A DNA stretch of 64,000 nucleotides from Hysterium pulicare CBS 123377 (Eukaryota > Ascomycota > Dothideomycetes > Hysteriales > Hysteriaceae): positions 1 through 64,000 of the forward strand of contig AJFK01000091.1 in assembly GCA_000467715.1 (NCBI GenBank). Direction: 5' to 3'. Positions within the stretch are counted from its first letter, which is position 1; each line of letters starts with the position of its first letter. The position numbers and the translations under genes are program-made. This document shows positions 33,998 to 45,818 of this stretch, in pieces. The notes under the pieces were generated by a model. The model saw only the letters and a program-made list of their open reading frames with translations, did not search any database and was not told the origin of the DNA.

Positions 33998-34913
33998 ACG
34001 GGCGTCACATCACCAAGATGGCAGGTAAGATGATCAAAAGCCCAAAACAAAAGAAGAAAAGGAACTGAATGGCTGATTGTGGGACTGGGACATTTTAGCA
34101 AAGGAGACGGTGGACTTGTGGCGAGAGACATGGGGCAATTGAGCATCAGAAACATGGCTAGCAGCACTTTGTACGGCGACCGGATGGCCGCCAGCCGTCG
34201 GGCTTGGGAAGGTTAGGTGTGGACGTGGATGAAACCATTGCAGCTTCATGTGCCGCTTTGGGAAACGATTCCAACACAACTGACGCGCTGGAAGCATCGT
34301 AGCTTGGTTAGAGGGCTGGATTGCGAGAAGAGCATCGGAATCACTGTCTCAGCCTAGGTGGAGTGATGGACGAAAGGCTGCGGAAGAGTGGAGGAAAGAA
34401 ATGGATTTCAAGTAATTGGAAGAGATTTGTGTTGCTGCGACGGCATGGTGTTGAGGATGGGCCTGGGGGAGAAGAGAGGAGGCGGCCAAAGCGCATACAG
34501 CCACAGCACAGCCACGTCAGCCACGATTTGTCCTCTCGATACTTGACAGTCATAAGCAAGAAGCGACGGCGACAACGACTATGGTACTAGATGGGATGGG
34601 GTAGCAGTCGGGCGACGAGGACCATAAGCCGACTCTGTATTGCTCTGGATGTGATTGACGATTTGGAATGTGTATATGTGTTAACAGCAGCCAAATACAC
34701 GCCGACAGGGATAAATCAGCTGTTTTCTTGCACCCACTTCAATGCCATGCTAAAGCCGTGCGGGTGGATATGCAGTCACAATAGCGGGCTTTTAATATCG
34801 CTTTCGGATGTGCCTGCAGATGCACAGACGACGTGCTCAGAACCTCTCGTCGTCGGCCTATCCCATCTCGACCGCTCAACTGGCACCGAGCGTCGTCGGT
34901 CCTGAGGCAGACA
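33998..34913. other. divergent spacer
   Basis: About 920 bases form the shared upstream region of the sensor-like gene and the 595-aa protein gene. No conserved element was recognised. Confidence 0.5.
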
Positions 34914-37092
34914 ATGTTCGGCTTCTCGAGTAGCAGTAAGTATTCTCTCTCTCTCTATCATGGCCCGTTCAAGACGCTTTGCCAATCCTTCTTCCTGCTC
35001 ACCAGCAGCGGTGCCAAGATGACGCCTCAACGGCTCGCCCAATTGGCGCTGTGGCAGTTTATGTTTCTCTCTATTCCCCGCTCTCCCACTATGCCACGAT
35101 GCAATTGTCCTATAGCGAACATCTTATGGAAAGATAGTCGTTGGAGAACTCACCGTCCTCATGATATTATTATTGCTCCCTTGCTCACCTCACTACCACC
35201 TGCGACATCGGCTGCCGCCGTTTGACGGCATGCGTGTGCATTATCAAAAGCTAATATACCCTCACAGGTTCACTTTTCGCTGGGCAACATGATGCAGAGA
35301 AGGAGAGGTCCCCACCATCACGGCCGACACCCGTGACATTTCCCTCTTTCAACTTTCCCGAACCATCTCGTGGTCAAACTCCACCAGCGTGGCGCGAGGC
35401 TGATTCATCCGGAGTATTCACGCGTTTCATAAAGATCAAGAAACCGTCCGATGTGAGCATCGACCATTTATCCGCCCTAAACGTCTCGTTTGGTTCCCAG
35501 TGCGACTTCGAAACGCTCTTGTCGTCTGTGTCTCAAGATGGGTTATCTTATCTCCCTCCCAAGTCATGGTTGGAGCCCCCGGAGCAGAGCGAATTCACGG
35601 ATGCATCAATCCGAGAGCCATCCCGGCTCCTCAGCAATGGTAGGAATCCACCAGATCGCAGGGACTTTTACATGCGTGCGAAGGAGCTGCATTTCAAGAA
35701 CGAAGATGCTTTTTCAGTGCTCACGCGTAAGGCTAAGCCGGACCTGCCTCCGCCTCGTCTGGCGCATTTCCGCCGGTTTTGGGAAGGCCTCGATAATATG
35801 GCCTATTATTGGGATGACTCCCTGGACGAGTATATTCCTCAGAAGCTGGACGAAATATATGGGACTGCCGCAAAGGGCCCTTGTGAGAAAGCCGAGGCCG
35901 AGGCCATGAACGTCGAAGAACCCCGTAAAAAGGCCAAGACAACAGAGTCTTCAGACCCTCCTGTATCACCCACCAAAGCATATCTACCCACCACAGCTAA
36001 ATCCATAGCATCTAGCTACTCCCTACCTGCAAGGATTCATCCCCCTAGGGTGCCTTGGGCTACCGCAACAAAGACACCTGAACCAGAAAAGCTACCAGGA
36101 GCCTACCGAGGAAACCGGATTGGAAATGGCGCTGAGATGCCAGATCAATATCGATTGGACTGCATAAGGTCGTTTCTTGAACCTATTGCATGGGCATTTG
36201 GACTTACGTTCGTACCTCACCGCCGTCCACCGAATCTGGCTATCGAGACGATGCGCTTCCCCGTACGTATGAACACGGTTGCGTGGAGGGCACCTAATGA
36301 CAGAATGAGAGCTCGATCGGGATGGTTAGAAGGCCCTGTTCTAGGCATTCAGTGTCGACCAGAGACTGCCTTCGGCTCAGCTGGCTCTCTCGAAACAGAG
36401 TCAATTCTTGATGTAACTCGAGAACTTGGTGGGTTGCTCCTATTAGCTCAGGAGCGAGCCCGAGAAGGCAAGAGCGAGCAGAGAGCTGGTGAAGGGAAGT
36501 GGTGGGTCACCAAGCCTCGTTGGGGTGGAGGACCTGGCGGGGAGGTAGGAGAGGCTGAAGGAGCTAGTGATGCGCCGGTGCAGAAGGAGCAGAAGGAGCA
36601 GAAGGAGGATGAGAAACCTTCACGGTCAAGGACCGGCTTGAGAGAGCGAAGGAAGATGTCAGCCGCTGACGCTTGGAAGGTTCTAAAACCTAGTAACGCC
36701 TTCTGGGACCCTAAGACCGCATATGAAGCTATTGGAAAGGATCCGGGTGCAGAATGGGATGACGTGAGACTCCCAACACGTAATGTGTATTTGTGAACGC
36801 GCTCATGTTAACATCCTAACAGGTCTTTTTGATTTCGTCGTTGAATCACCACATCAGCATCCTCAAGCTCCGCATCCATCGCCTGTATTTGCAATACCTA
36901 CTTGACGGGACACTTCCTTCACAAGGCCCAACAGATGCGCTATGGAGCTCGCCCGAGCTGCAACGGACGAGATGGTATGATCTCTTCAATGTCGACGATA
37001 GAGTAGAGGCTATGCGCGGGGTATGGGGAATCATGGCCTACTTGATGCGCATGACGCAAGGTCAAGATGATGTGGACATGAAAGATAAGTGA
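34914..37092 (+). CDS. conserved-looking protein of unknown function (595 aa)
   Basis: Three exons, 34914-34935, 35268-36763 and 36823-37092, encode 595 aa. The first exon gives only MFGFSSS plus one base; joining across the 332-nt intron yields SSLFAGQHDAEKERSPPSRP and then an open frame. The order is a Pro-rich N-terminus, a middle with aromatic-rich blocks (LAHFRRFWEGLDNMAYYWDD) and a probably folded part at about 280-380 (IRSFLEPIAWAFGLTFVPH, MRFPVRMNTVAW). A Gln/Lys/Glu tandem repeat follows, and then a helical C-terminus (HHISILKLRIHRLYLQYLL). I recognise no family. The KKAK stretch (about residue 220) could be a nuclear signal. Large intron 1 is less certain than intron 2, which has a clean CTAACAG acceptor. 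Confidence 0.65.
36581..36607 (+). repeat. tandem 9-nt coding repeat (x3)
   Basis: CAGAAGGAG is repeated three times in exact tandem and encodes Gln-Lys-Glu triplets inside the 595-aa protein. Such an in-frame repeat can vary in copy number between strains without breaking the frame. Confidence 0.7.
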
Positions 37093-37717
37093 GGAAATAA
37101 CGATTGGACGAATGTGTTCCAACGAGGTCTAGATAATTAAAGTCAAAGCAAGTGGGTTCAATCTTCCAGACCATAAGAGCAGTGACTATCCAATGAAAAG
37201 AAATAGCTTGTTACTCAATAGTGCTTCGTGTTCTTTGCCAGTACCAAAAGATTCTGATGCAAATCACCTGATTGTATTCCTTCGTCGTATCGATTAATGC
37301 CCTGCGTTCAATATCCCGCTCCGGAGCCAAACTGTACGATCAAACGCGTTGCGTACTCGATATCTCTGCAGCCAACCATCAACCAGTAAGTCGTTCAACA
37401 AAGCAGGTATCAATTCATATTGGTCCACGACAAAATCCATCCAAGTGAATGTTATACAATCTACCTTGGTAACCAAAAACGACCGTTCCACCAAGGTTGC
37501 CCTCTTTTAACCTAACAATCCAACGCTTCTTAAACATCAGGAAACCATGAACGTAGCAAACATCAGTGGAAAACTACACACAACAAGACTAATAGCCTCA
37601 CAAAGAAGCGATATCCCATTTAACCGTTCATCAACAGCATAAGTCAACGTACTAAAATGTTCGTCCAATTCAATAGTTCGGCAATGCATTGAGCTTGAGT
37701 CACTTTCGTAACACTTC
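37093..37717. other. convergent spacer
   Basis: About 620 bases lie between the 595-aa protein gene and the first cupin gene. No feature was recognised. Confidence 0.5.
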
Positions 37718-38553
37718 TCAATAATGGCCTCCGACTGTCTGGTTCTGCCCGCCAGCACTACCACACCTCTTCAGACATTCTGCACTCCCCACAATACTTC
37801 CGGTTCCCACCGGTGGGATGTTCTTGGCAATAGCGCCGATGTTGAGGTCGATGTTTCCGAGAGCAGCTTGGAGGAGGTCGATGGGCAGTCCGTTGAGAAA
37901 GGCGCCATTGAAAATGTTGTGAGTGCCAGCGTCTTCGTCATTGAGGGAGCTGACGAGTTGGGCGTTTGTGCATCCTGTAATTTCCGTTAGTCAAATCAAT
38001 TTGGAGCATATGTACCGAAGGGTAGGACAGATTGATGGGAGGGAAAGGAGATCATAGGTGCATGAGAGATATGAGACAGGTTAATCCTACCTGTGTTCGC
38101 CATCATGTGCAAGCTTCCCTTCGGGAAGATGGTCATAACACCGGGCGTCAAGGTCTCCTTAATCAGGTGTGCTCCATTTTCCTCGATCATGAACGTGTCC
38201 ACCGTCCCATTCATTCCAACCACCACATTGGTAGCTCGGGGGTGATAATGGGGTGGCAGCATGGCGCATGGACCCAGGTTCAACATGGCGAGGGTCATCC
38301 CATATCCTACGAGGGCGGGAAACGTAGCAGCATTAGCATTAACGACGGAACCAGGCTCGAAGGTGTAGGTAGATTGAGCAGTGAAATCGAAGCGCCAGGC
38401 GTCGTTGTTAGGGAGGTCCGAGAGCCTATCGAGTTGGGTCGTGTCGAGCTTCAATTTCGCGTTGAGCTGCGGATTGACTGTTCTATCAACAGCGAGAGTG
38501 CGGGTAATGAGGAGGGAAAGGAACAAGGGAGCGATGAGCCGGTGTTGAAACAT
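37718..38553 (-). CDS. secreted germin-like/spherulin-type cupin (copy 1)
   Basis: Two exons, 38553-38091 and 37974-37718, encode 239 aa. The signal peptide is MFQHRLIAPLFLSLLITRTLA, probably cut near Ala21. Cupin motif 1 reads PPHYHPRATNVVVG: both histidines are present, but the position normally held by the metal-binding Glu is Asn. Motif 2, PKGSLHMMANTGCTNA, keeps its His and Asn. Two C-terminal cysteines (AECLKRCG) could form a disulfide. Germin-like proteins bind Mn and include oxalate oxidases and wall proteins; spherulins appear during encystment. With the Glu replaced, metal binding or oxidase activity is doubtful. A second family member is at 55454-56330. The splice is phase 1 (ACA-G/GA-TGC) and restores the cupin sequence. 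Confidence 0.87.
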
Positions 38554-41415
38554 TTCGACGGCAGTTGAAAAAACGAAGTCGTGCTAAAGATTTTGCGTCT
38601 ACTCAAAGTTTCCGGTTTCCGGTATTTTCGAATACCTAAGGTCTATGCAAGTCGTCGACCCTTTATGTTGGACGAGTTGATTAGGTCACCACACTGGATT
38701 GGTGTAACGGAGGAATAAATTGAGTGTGACTCGGTGATATCGAAAACTAAGCCCGACGGAAAACTAGGAGAAAGATGAAGGAAAGGTATCTTTGAGTGAA
38801 CTTTATTGGTAACCGAAGGTTCACTTGGTGATGTGAGAAAAAAGGGTGGCGGCATGAAGTCTGATTTATGTATTTGTCCGCTTCTCACCCATTCTGAGCA
38901 TTGTTGAACAAGGGAGAGATCGCAAGAAGCCACTGTTACTAGAACCAAGTGAGTGGCTTGCTTTAGTTCACCAACCGTCTTTTAGCTATAATTCATAAGA
39001 GGTATTAGAGTTCTTGATGTGTTCTTCGATCACTTTCGTAAATTTGAGCCCGCAAACGTCTGGAAATAGCTTTACAGAATGGCATATCCTTCCTTCATCT
39101 TATAGCCCATATAGAGAGACTATGAAGTCTTACAAAGGTTTTCAGACTCTCGTTGAGCCCGGTACCTGGGTGCTGTAAGCGTGTGTTGAGTTGCTCCTTG
39201 CCAGACACTGTGGATGAGCACTAGCTCAGTTAGAGCAAGGCCATCCTTCTTTCGGTATTTGTTTCCAGGCACCACCCTCATCTCCTCGTACCGGAAGAGT
39301 GTGCGTCAGGGAGACAATTACGGTCGAATGTCCAGCGAAGATCCAGCTGAAATGAGGGTGATCAGTTTTGGTGCCACGTTCTGGAATGCACTTGCATTAA
39401 CTTCCTCGGATCCGGCCGTTTGAGCCGTTGAAGGTACGCTTTAGTATAACACGGTGTGCGATTCCTTTGTTAGGATGTGGTCTGTCAAACATGTTTGCCC
39501 AAAGTATAAACGGTTTCCTTTGTACTCACTTTGGAACGTACTAATTATTGGGTTCATAGAAATGACACCCTTTGGAGGCGAATGTAACACTATCAGTCAG
39601 CTGTGTCTTTACGGGTGTACGCACGGCCAGGGCTGATCTCAAGAGAATCAGGGACAAAATGGAAGGGCAATAGTCAGGTAACTCCAGAGCAGACTGCCAA
39701 AGCCAACAGAAACTGTTGGTGCATTCGACACTAAGTTTTCATGAAGAAAGCGCAGCTCAAAGCATCTGGAACGGGTGTCAGAAGATGTGATGATTGAATT
39801 GTTCTTACGCCTACGTTACCTTCACACGAGCTCCTAACGGTGGGTACAAGCAATCCCTATCCTTTGGGGCGTTTTGACACGCTTTCTCGCCATTCCTACT
39901 CATCAACCCGACTTAGCTTGTATTCATAGTACCTTGCCACATTTTGAGCAGGGTTCGATAATCTCCAGATAGAAATGGAGATGCATGAATCGTGGGCTAT
40001 GAGCCTCTGATGTGTGGTGACTGTGAAAGATACTGTTTGATGCCCTCCACGTTGAATGGAGGTGATGGAGAGAGATATCGTCCCAGCTCGCGGCGGGATA
40101 AATTCAACCGAGGCCTAGTCATCCTGCCACTTTCTCGACTCAACACCAAGGCGAAGACCAACATGTCCATCGTCACGATGGATTGCTTCGTTGCCATTGC
40201 TGTTCGCCCAACTATGATTGCTCTGTTGGAAGTTTACGATGATGCTCGTGTATCAGCTGGGCCAGGTCTTGGACTCTTAATTCCAACGTCGCTCTGATGA
40301 TAACTGTCATCAAAGGTGCTGTGCTCATTCCCTAGCCGGTGCCTTGGGAGTGTATATATCAACGGGACTCGTGCAATATTCACTACTGCTAGCTCGAGGT
40401 GACGAACTTCATTGTTGGTGGGTCGTTGCAGTTTCTGTTGCTGACCATCTTCTTAATCGGACTTGGCATCTAAGGAAGTCATCGAGTCTACCTCTTCTTC
40501 TCTACGGCATCACCGCTCATGATAGGCACAGAGCCCCCGAACTACCTCAATTAGTAGGTGTGAAAGAACAAGCGGAAGCTTTGAGAGTGAGGACAGCGAT
40601 GACTGCGGAGGGACAAAGGCTGGCAAGTCGAGGGGTCATTGCCTACAGGACGAGATGTCCCATCTATTTCTGGGTACGGTCCGCAAAGCTTACCGAATAC
40701 TGACTTGAATCCTCAAGCTTTACGTAAACAGTGCAATGCGGACCGAGTCTCGCTCTGAATCATCTGGTGTGTAGGTATACCGTCATTCCGCAGTGTATCC
40801 CACCATTCACTACGCGTCTTCGTCGCGAAACAAACATGACGGCGCCACATGTAATGCCCGAGCTATACATTCATGATTTTCTGTTCGAGGTCACTCGCAG
40901 GCTTCTCTCCTCTCAGCATCTTCATGCGACAAGTGCTCGGGAAGATCGGTATGCTACTTTCATTCATGTAGCAAACAGGCACTTCTGGCAGGACCGGCTT
41001 TGACGAGGGTAATATGGTTCTTCCAGCCGTCTCGAAAAACCTATTGCGGCTGATGTGTTTGGCTTCTAGAAGAGCCACTTTCGGTGGTTGCAACGATGCA
41101 AGCCGTCATTACCCTGGTTGCCGGAAACATCTCGCGTATCATCACATAGATTATCTCCATGCAATCGCTACCATTCGCGGACTTCTCTGTTTGTACATGA
41201 TTGAAGATCTTTCTATTTCAACTCGGGGTTCAGCTTTGCGTTCCTTTTTATCAATGCGCATGATTCTACTACACCTTCATAATAGCAGACCTCGCAAACA
41301 GTCTTGCATACTTTTCATACCAGCACAAATCTCATTGTATATGTGTGAGGATCCTCACAGCCCCTCAAGGATTTCTTTATTTCACAATACGAGTTCTCCT
41401 CTGGACAATTCGTCA
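38554..41415. other. 2.9 kb gene-poor spacer
   Basis: Open frames here are at most about 120 codons and none shows a domain, signal peptide or usual codon pattern. The frame of the downstream gene is open back to 41014, but the upstream part is not protein-like. No RNA gene or repeat was recognised. Confidence 0.45.
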
Positions 41416-42351
41416 ATGGATCAGTCACAACGAGATTCGGGGGTTTGGGTATCTGACTCAGAAGACAATCACAAAACACAAAGTCGTCAGCCAAGCACCA
41501 GAACGAAGACACCGAATCATGAGCCGTTCAAATCGCTCGCCTCAGAATCACCTCAAACCTTCTTACAGCGCAGTCCGAGTACAGTACGGCGTCCGCGGGA
41601 GCTAAGTCTATCAACTTCTCCCAGTGGCAATGCTCACCACTTGGAGCATCACAACCCAATCAAATCAGAGCTCGAACTCCGCTACGAGCTCGTCCGCAAG
41701 AGCTCAACGCGAGACAAAGCGGCGTTAAAGTCGCCTAGCCAACTTCTCAACCATCGTCTTGGTCTTTCGCCAAAGGATGAAGCTAAGGAACCAAAGATAC
41801 ACATCTTTACTCCTCCACGCCCTATGCTCAATGGTTGTATTCTGCCACCTCCCCAGAAGGCATTGCTACCATTCAGTGGTACTTCTGTTCGTGCAAGGAC
41901 TTTTGATGGATCCCCAGCTTGGTGGTGCAAGTTCGATCGGCTCGTGGTGTGTGATGGTGCAACGATCAAAGACGATGGTTCACCGAAATATATTACAAGA
42001 AGCTCCAAAGGCTTGACAATAGCCCGAAGGAATGGAGAGATGGAGGTCATCATGATCCCGATAGATTGCGATCATTGTAAGGAGATGCTAGGACGCGAAG
42101 AATGGAAGTACGATGTCAAAGTATGCCCAAGGAGCGTTTGCCGGCAGTGCAAGGCGCGATGTGTGTGGGAATTGGAGCATCAAGGAACGCGAGAGCATCA
42201 ATTTGTGGACAACGAGACCTTTGGTTCAGGAATAGACATCTCAGAAGATCAGCCGCTTCTGAAATTGAATCGGGATATTGGTCTTGACGATGATGCAGCT
42301 GGACGGGGATTGACGAGGTTCTTGATACCTACCGCGCAGAGCATACTTTAA
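41416..42351 (+). CDS. unrecognised protein with C-terminal cysteine cluster
   Basis: A single exon encodes 311 aa from the ATG at 41416 (MDQSQRDSGVWVSDSEDN). The frame is open upstream to an ATG at 41014, but those 134 codons are Cys/Leu-rich and not protein-like, so the shorter start is preferred. The N-terminal half is Ser/Thr/Pro-rich and probably disordered. The C-terminal half has WWCKFDRLVVCDGATIK, then CDHCKEMLGREEWKYDVKVC, CRQCKARC and VWELEHQGTREHQF. These CX2C and CX3C pairs could bind zinc. I do not recognise the family. Confidence 0.6.
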   Translation: MDQSQRDSGVWVSDSEDNHKTQSRQPSTRTKTPNHEPFKSLASESPQTFLQRSPSTVRRPRELSLSTSPSGNAHHLEHHNPIKSELELRYELVRKSSTRDKAALKSPSQLLNHRLGLSPKDEAKEPKIHIFTPPRPMLNGCILPPPQKALLPFSGTSVRARTFDGSPAWWCKFDRLVVCDGATIKDDGSPKYITRSSKGLTIARRNGEMEVIMIPIDCDHCKEMLGREEWKYDVKVCPRSVCRQCKARCVWELEHQGTREHQFVDNETFGSGIDISEDQPLLKLNRDIGLDDDAAGRGLTRFLIPTAQSIL

Positions 42352-42848
42352 GGGAGCAGTTAAAGGAGAATGATACCCGGAACGGTCCTCTAGAAGAGCT
42401 ATAGCCAACTTACTCTTTCTATGTACATGAGTTTCGTTCAAAGAATACGTTTGTTGCATTGAATACATCTATATTATGCAGTTTCCTATGACCCGAATTT
42501 CGGTGTTTCCGAGACCAGCGCTTTGGTTGCAGTTTGATACTTTGGCTTTCTGATTACTGTACAACATAGCTTATCTCAGCAATATTCATTTCTTCCGTAT
42601 TCCCATACTACTTTTATATTCCTGAGAATTTACAAGTATAGGTGTTAACTCATGGCCCGAAATCCGCTTGTTGGCCCCCGTAATTAGCCCCCGTAAAGCA
42701 CTCAACGTCAAAGGATGATAATCCTTGTCCATCGCAACTCGCAAGGCGAAACCTAAGTGGCTGTGCAGCAACAACAGATGTATCTGCGTCGAGTCCAGCT
42801 CAGCACTGCCCATCATGTGCAAAACTCTATTGAAAACTCACACAAACG
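42352..42848. other. spacer before Zn2Cys6 gene
   Basis: About 500 bases separate two genes on the same strand and presumably hold the promoter of the regulator. No specific element was recognised. Confidence 0.45.
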
Positions 42849-44528
42849 ATGTCAAAAGATAGATCAACGAGCAAACGGCCCTACTATCCCAAGGCAAGGA
42901 CCGGATGTCTCACATGCAAGTAAGTTATTCGGGCTGCAATGATAGTCGACGATTATAATTGTTCCGATAGAATACGACGTGTGAAATGCGACGAGGGTAG
43001 ACCTTATTGCTTCAAGTGCGTAAGCACCGGGCGAGCTTGTGACGGGTATACTGCTATCAAGAGTCGCAGTCCGGACTCCTCTTCAGGTATAGCGATACGG
43101 CCATCTAATGTTCCGTACATCAATACCGAAGCCGTTCGATATATGGAAAGCTACTTTCATCGAACGGCGTCTGAACTCTCCGGACCATTCGACTCTTCCT
43201 TTTGGACCCGTACAGTGCTTCAACTCAGCCAAACGGAGCCAGCTATTAGACATGCAATGCTGGCCATCGCCTACTTTCATGAACAAGAAGCACTGAGACT
43301 GGACTCCCGGAAGGAAATCCTTGGCCTTCCTACGGCAGGCCGCTCTTTCGGGCTTGAGCAGTACAATAAGGCCATATCATCCTTGGCAACGCGAATCACG
43401 TCCGGCCCTGAGGCAAGGATTCCAGCATTAATGGCCTGCGTCCTTTTCATCTGCCTGGAAATGCTTCGCGGAAATGCTTCCACAGCAATGAAGCACCATC
43501 AAAGTGGTTTGAAGATCTTGGCGGAAATGAGAATTCGACCAGGTCTTCCTTCAAAGATGATTGAGTCTCCAGCCGCATACTCCAATGATAGCAACAACAG
43601 CACGGATACGAAGTTCGCGGTAGAAGCTCTTGTCCCATTGTTCGCTCGTACGACGACTCTATCCGCATTTGTGGGACAAGGGTTCTTGCCACTGTATCCC
43701 AATTCGCCAGTCCCAGATGTGATTATTCCAGACTGTTTTGATAGCATGTTACAAGCGAGGTCCTTCCTTGTGGATATCACCAATTTGAGTCTGGTTTTCA
43801 TTAGCACTATGATGCAACGGCATATGACCTCGCAACCAGTGGTCCTCGATGACTTTGTCGAACAGTCGAGAATTCAAGGCTGGTTTCATGAATGGGACGC
43901 AGCATTCCAGAACTTTGAAACCCGCAAGCCCCGACAGGAGCATACCTTCAGCACCGCAGTTAATGCCCTCCGCATGCAAAGCCACCTTATCTACATATGG
44001 CTAAGTTCATGTACTGCTGGTTCTGAAGCAGCATATGCCGAGCACACGTCCACATTTATTAAGATCATAAATCTTGCAGAAGAAATCGTTCTAGCAGAAT
44101 CCAAACCTCAGGAGGTCGATAAACCGTCGTTCCTGTTCGACTCCGAGCTGATAGGCCCCCTCTTTTGGACTTCCATGAAATGTAGAGATCTACCTACTCG
44201 CACTAGAGCAATTAACATTCTCTCGAAGCTTAACCGTAGGGAGGGACTCTGGTATTCGAGGCAATGTGCCGCGGTTGCGCAACAATTGCTTGTCCTCGAA
44301 GAACCAGATTTGAAATCAGATCAGTCTGATCTGCGCCCTCAACTCCGTATACATATCGCCGCCCTAGATGAGGGCTCTGCTGAGCAAGACTGTGATGCTG
44401 GCATTGTTCCTAACATCAAGACCACGCACGTCGATGAATTTCTACAGAAAGAGTACGCGAAGTCCAGGAGCCCGAAATTTGGAGCCAGGGCTTATGGGAC
44501 GTGGATTAGCTGGCATATGAAAGATTGA
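42849..44528 (+). CDS. Zn2Cys6 fungal transcription factor
   Basis: Two exons, 42849-42919 and 42971-44528, encode 542 aa. The first exon ends inside the zinc cluster; splicing out 51 nt (AA/GTAAGT...GATAG/A) yields GCLTCKIRRVKCDEGRPYC, then FKCVSTGRACDGY. This is the full CX2CX6C-X6-CX2CX6C pattern. The rest has the helical regulatory region of fungal-specific factors (for example YMESYFHRTASELSGPFDSSFW, IPALMACVLFICLEMLRGNA, HHQSGLKILAEMR, each a separate block). It should be a nuclear DNA-binding regulator. Its targets are unknown, and no metabolic cluster lies beside it. Residues about 450-460 are encoded by a perfect inverted repeat at DNA level. Confidence 0.9.
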
Positions 44529-44915
44529 GTGGTTGGACTTGATTTCGGTGGATCATTCAGCGAACTTGGTATTCGGTATTCTGTTCTAGGAAGAGGGCTC
44601 GATAGGGGATTTGGGAAGATAGGGAAGGGGCGACAGGATAATACCGGCGAGAGGAGATCGAGATTGTGGAGCCAAAATCATTGAAGATACTGCCTTGAAA
44701 TAGATCATACTGTTCTAGCTTGGAGAAAGTACACCTCACGTAGGATATTATTTTAGTGCATGGTTGGGTCTCAACTATAGTTTTATAGGCGCGGCTCAAA
44801 TGCCCTGAACGCCTCTGTGCCCGATGTACCAATGCGTGAACGCTCATGCCTCATGTTCCCACGCAAGGAAGTGCTTTTCCAACAATCATAATCGTAAAGC
44901 TAGTCGCTCAAAAAA
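44529..44915. other. convergent spacer
   Basis: About 390 bases lie between two converging genes. No feature was recognised. Confidence 0.5.
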
Positions 44916-45818
44916 TCACTCCCACTCCATTGCGTCCTCGACAGCCTCCCATGGCGCATCCCCCATCACTTCATCTTCGATCTCGTAGCTCACAAACACA
45001 CTTTCCTCACTAACAATACTCGTTTTGTCCCGATTCCCAGCATGTTGGTCTCTACCCTTGATGACCATCATTGCCTCCTCCAAGCCTGCTAGAATAATCT
45101 TCAACATGCTGTCGAGATCAAGGTCCTCGAGCTTCCTCTTTTTCTTGGATAGCCCGCCTTGCTCAAAAGGAGTTTGCGAGGCGAACTCTGCATCCGCATC
45201 TTTCCACCAATTCCGATAGTCTTTAGCTAGACTCAATTGAATCCAAACGTCCTGCGTTCCGAGGGCGTCGTGCAAAGGGCAGCTCTCCTCCTTCAGCGCT
45301 TTCAGTAAGTTAGCATGGAAGCGGTGTTCGGAAGCCCACAGGCCAGCTCCATTCGATGCTTTTTCGAAGCTATTGATCGATACGGACTGAGGTGGGCCTT
45401 GAGAATGGGATCGGGAAGGCTGATATGCAGATAGCCGAATGGATTGGCCTGAGATATGGACGTTGAAGATCGATAGACACAGGGTAATATAGCGTTCGAG
45501 CAGAGCGTAGAACTCGAAGAAATCGACCTTGAACATGGATTCGGCGTGTTGTTTCCTTGCTTCCCGTGTCGTATTCTCCCCATCGGAGCTATCTCCGAGT
45601 ATGAAGGTATGCCTACTTGCAAAGGACTTGGTGGGATCAAGATTCCCAAGAGCTCGCGTCCAGCTGCACAAAAGAGATTCTGCTTTCCAATATAGCCTCC
45701 TTAGTAGTCGACTCGCTTTCTCTGTATCTTCTACTCGCAATTCGGCGCGTGTATGGATGCGTGGAGCGGCTGGTTGTCGTTGTGCCCATCGTGAACCGGA
45801 AAGACTTCTTGGGATCAT
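44916..45818 (-). CDS. unrecognised protein (300 aa)
   Basis: A single exon encodes 300 aa from the ATG at 45816-45818. The protein appears mainly helical: WKAESLLCSWTRALGNLD, FKVDFFEFYALLERYITLCLSIF (two adjacent blocks), and HRFHANLLKALKEESCPLHDALG near the middle. A basic stretch LSKKKRKLEDLDLDSMLK at about 225-240 may be a nuclear signal. The C-terminus is acidic (DAPWEAVEDAMEWE). I do not recognise the family. A GTAGGC sequence in the codons for ASRHTF could be a cryptic donor, so a missed intron is possible. MITE copy C lies 368 bp upstream. Confidence 0.6.
   Translation of the reverse strand: MIPRSLSGSRWAQRQPAAPRIHTRAELRVEDTEKASRLLRRLYWKAESLLCSWTRALGNLDPTKSFASRHTFILGDSSDGENTTREARKQHAESMFKVDFFEFYALLERYITLCLSIFNVHISGQSIRLSAYQPSRSHSQGPPQSVSINSFEKASNGAGLWASEHRFHANLLKALKEESCPLHDALGTQDVWIQLSLAKDYRNWWKDADAEFASQTPFEQGGLSKKKRKLEDLDLDSMLKIILAGLEEAMMVIKGRDQHAGNRDKTSIVSEESVFVSYEIEDEVMGDAPWEAVEDAMEWE

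Noticed and set aside
37724-37990. An 88-codon open frame on the plus strand
   Set aside because: It is the antisense of the second exon of cupin copy 1, which gives the conserved protein when read on the minus strand.
39562-39775. GACACCC and GGGTGTC motifs resembling MITE ends
   Set aside because: The orientation is outward rather than inward, and the adjacent bases do not match the terminal repeats.
41014-41415. Upstream extension of the 311-aa gene to an earlier ATG
   Set aside because: The extra 134 codons do not look like protein and differ in composition from the rest.
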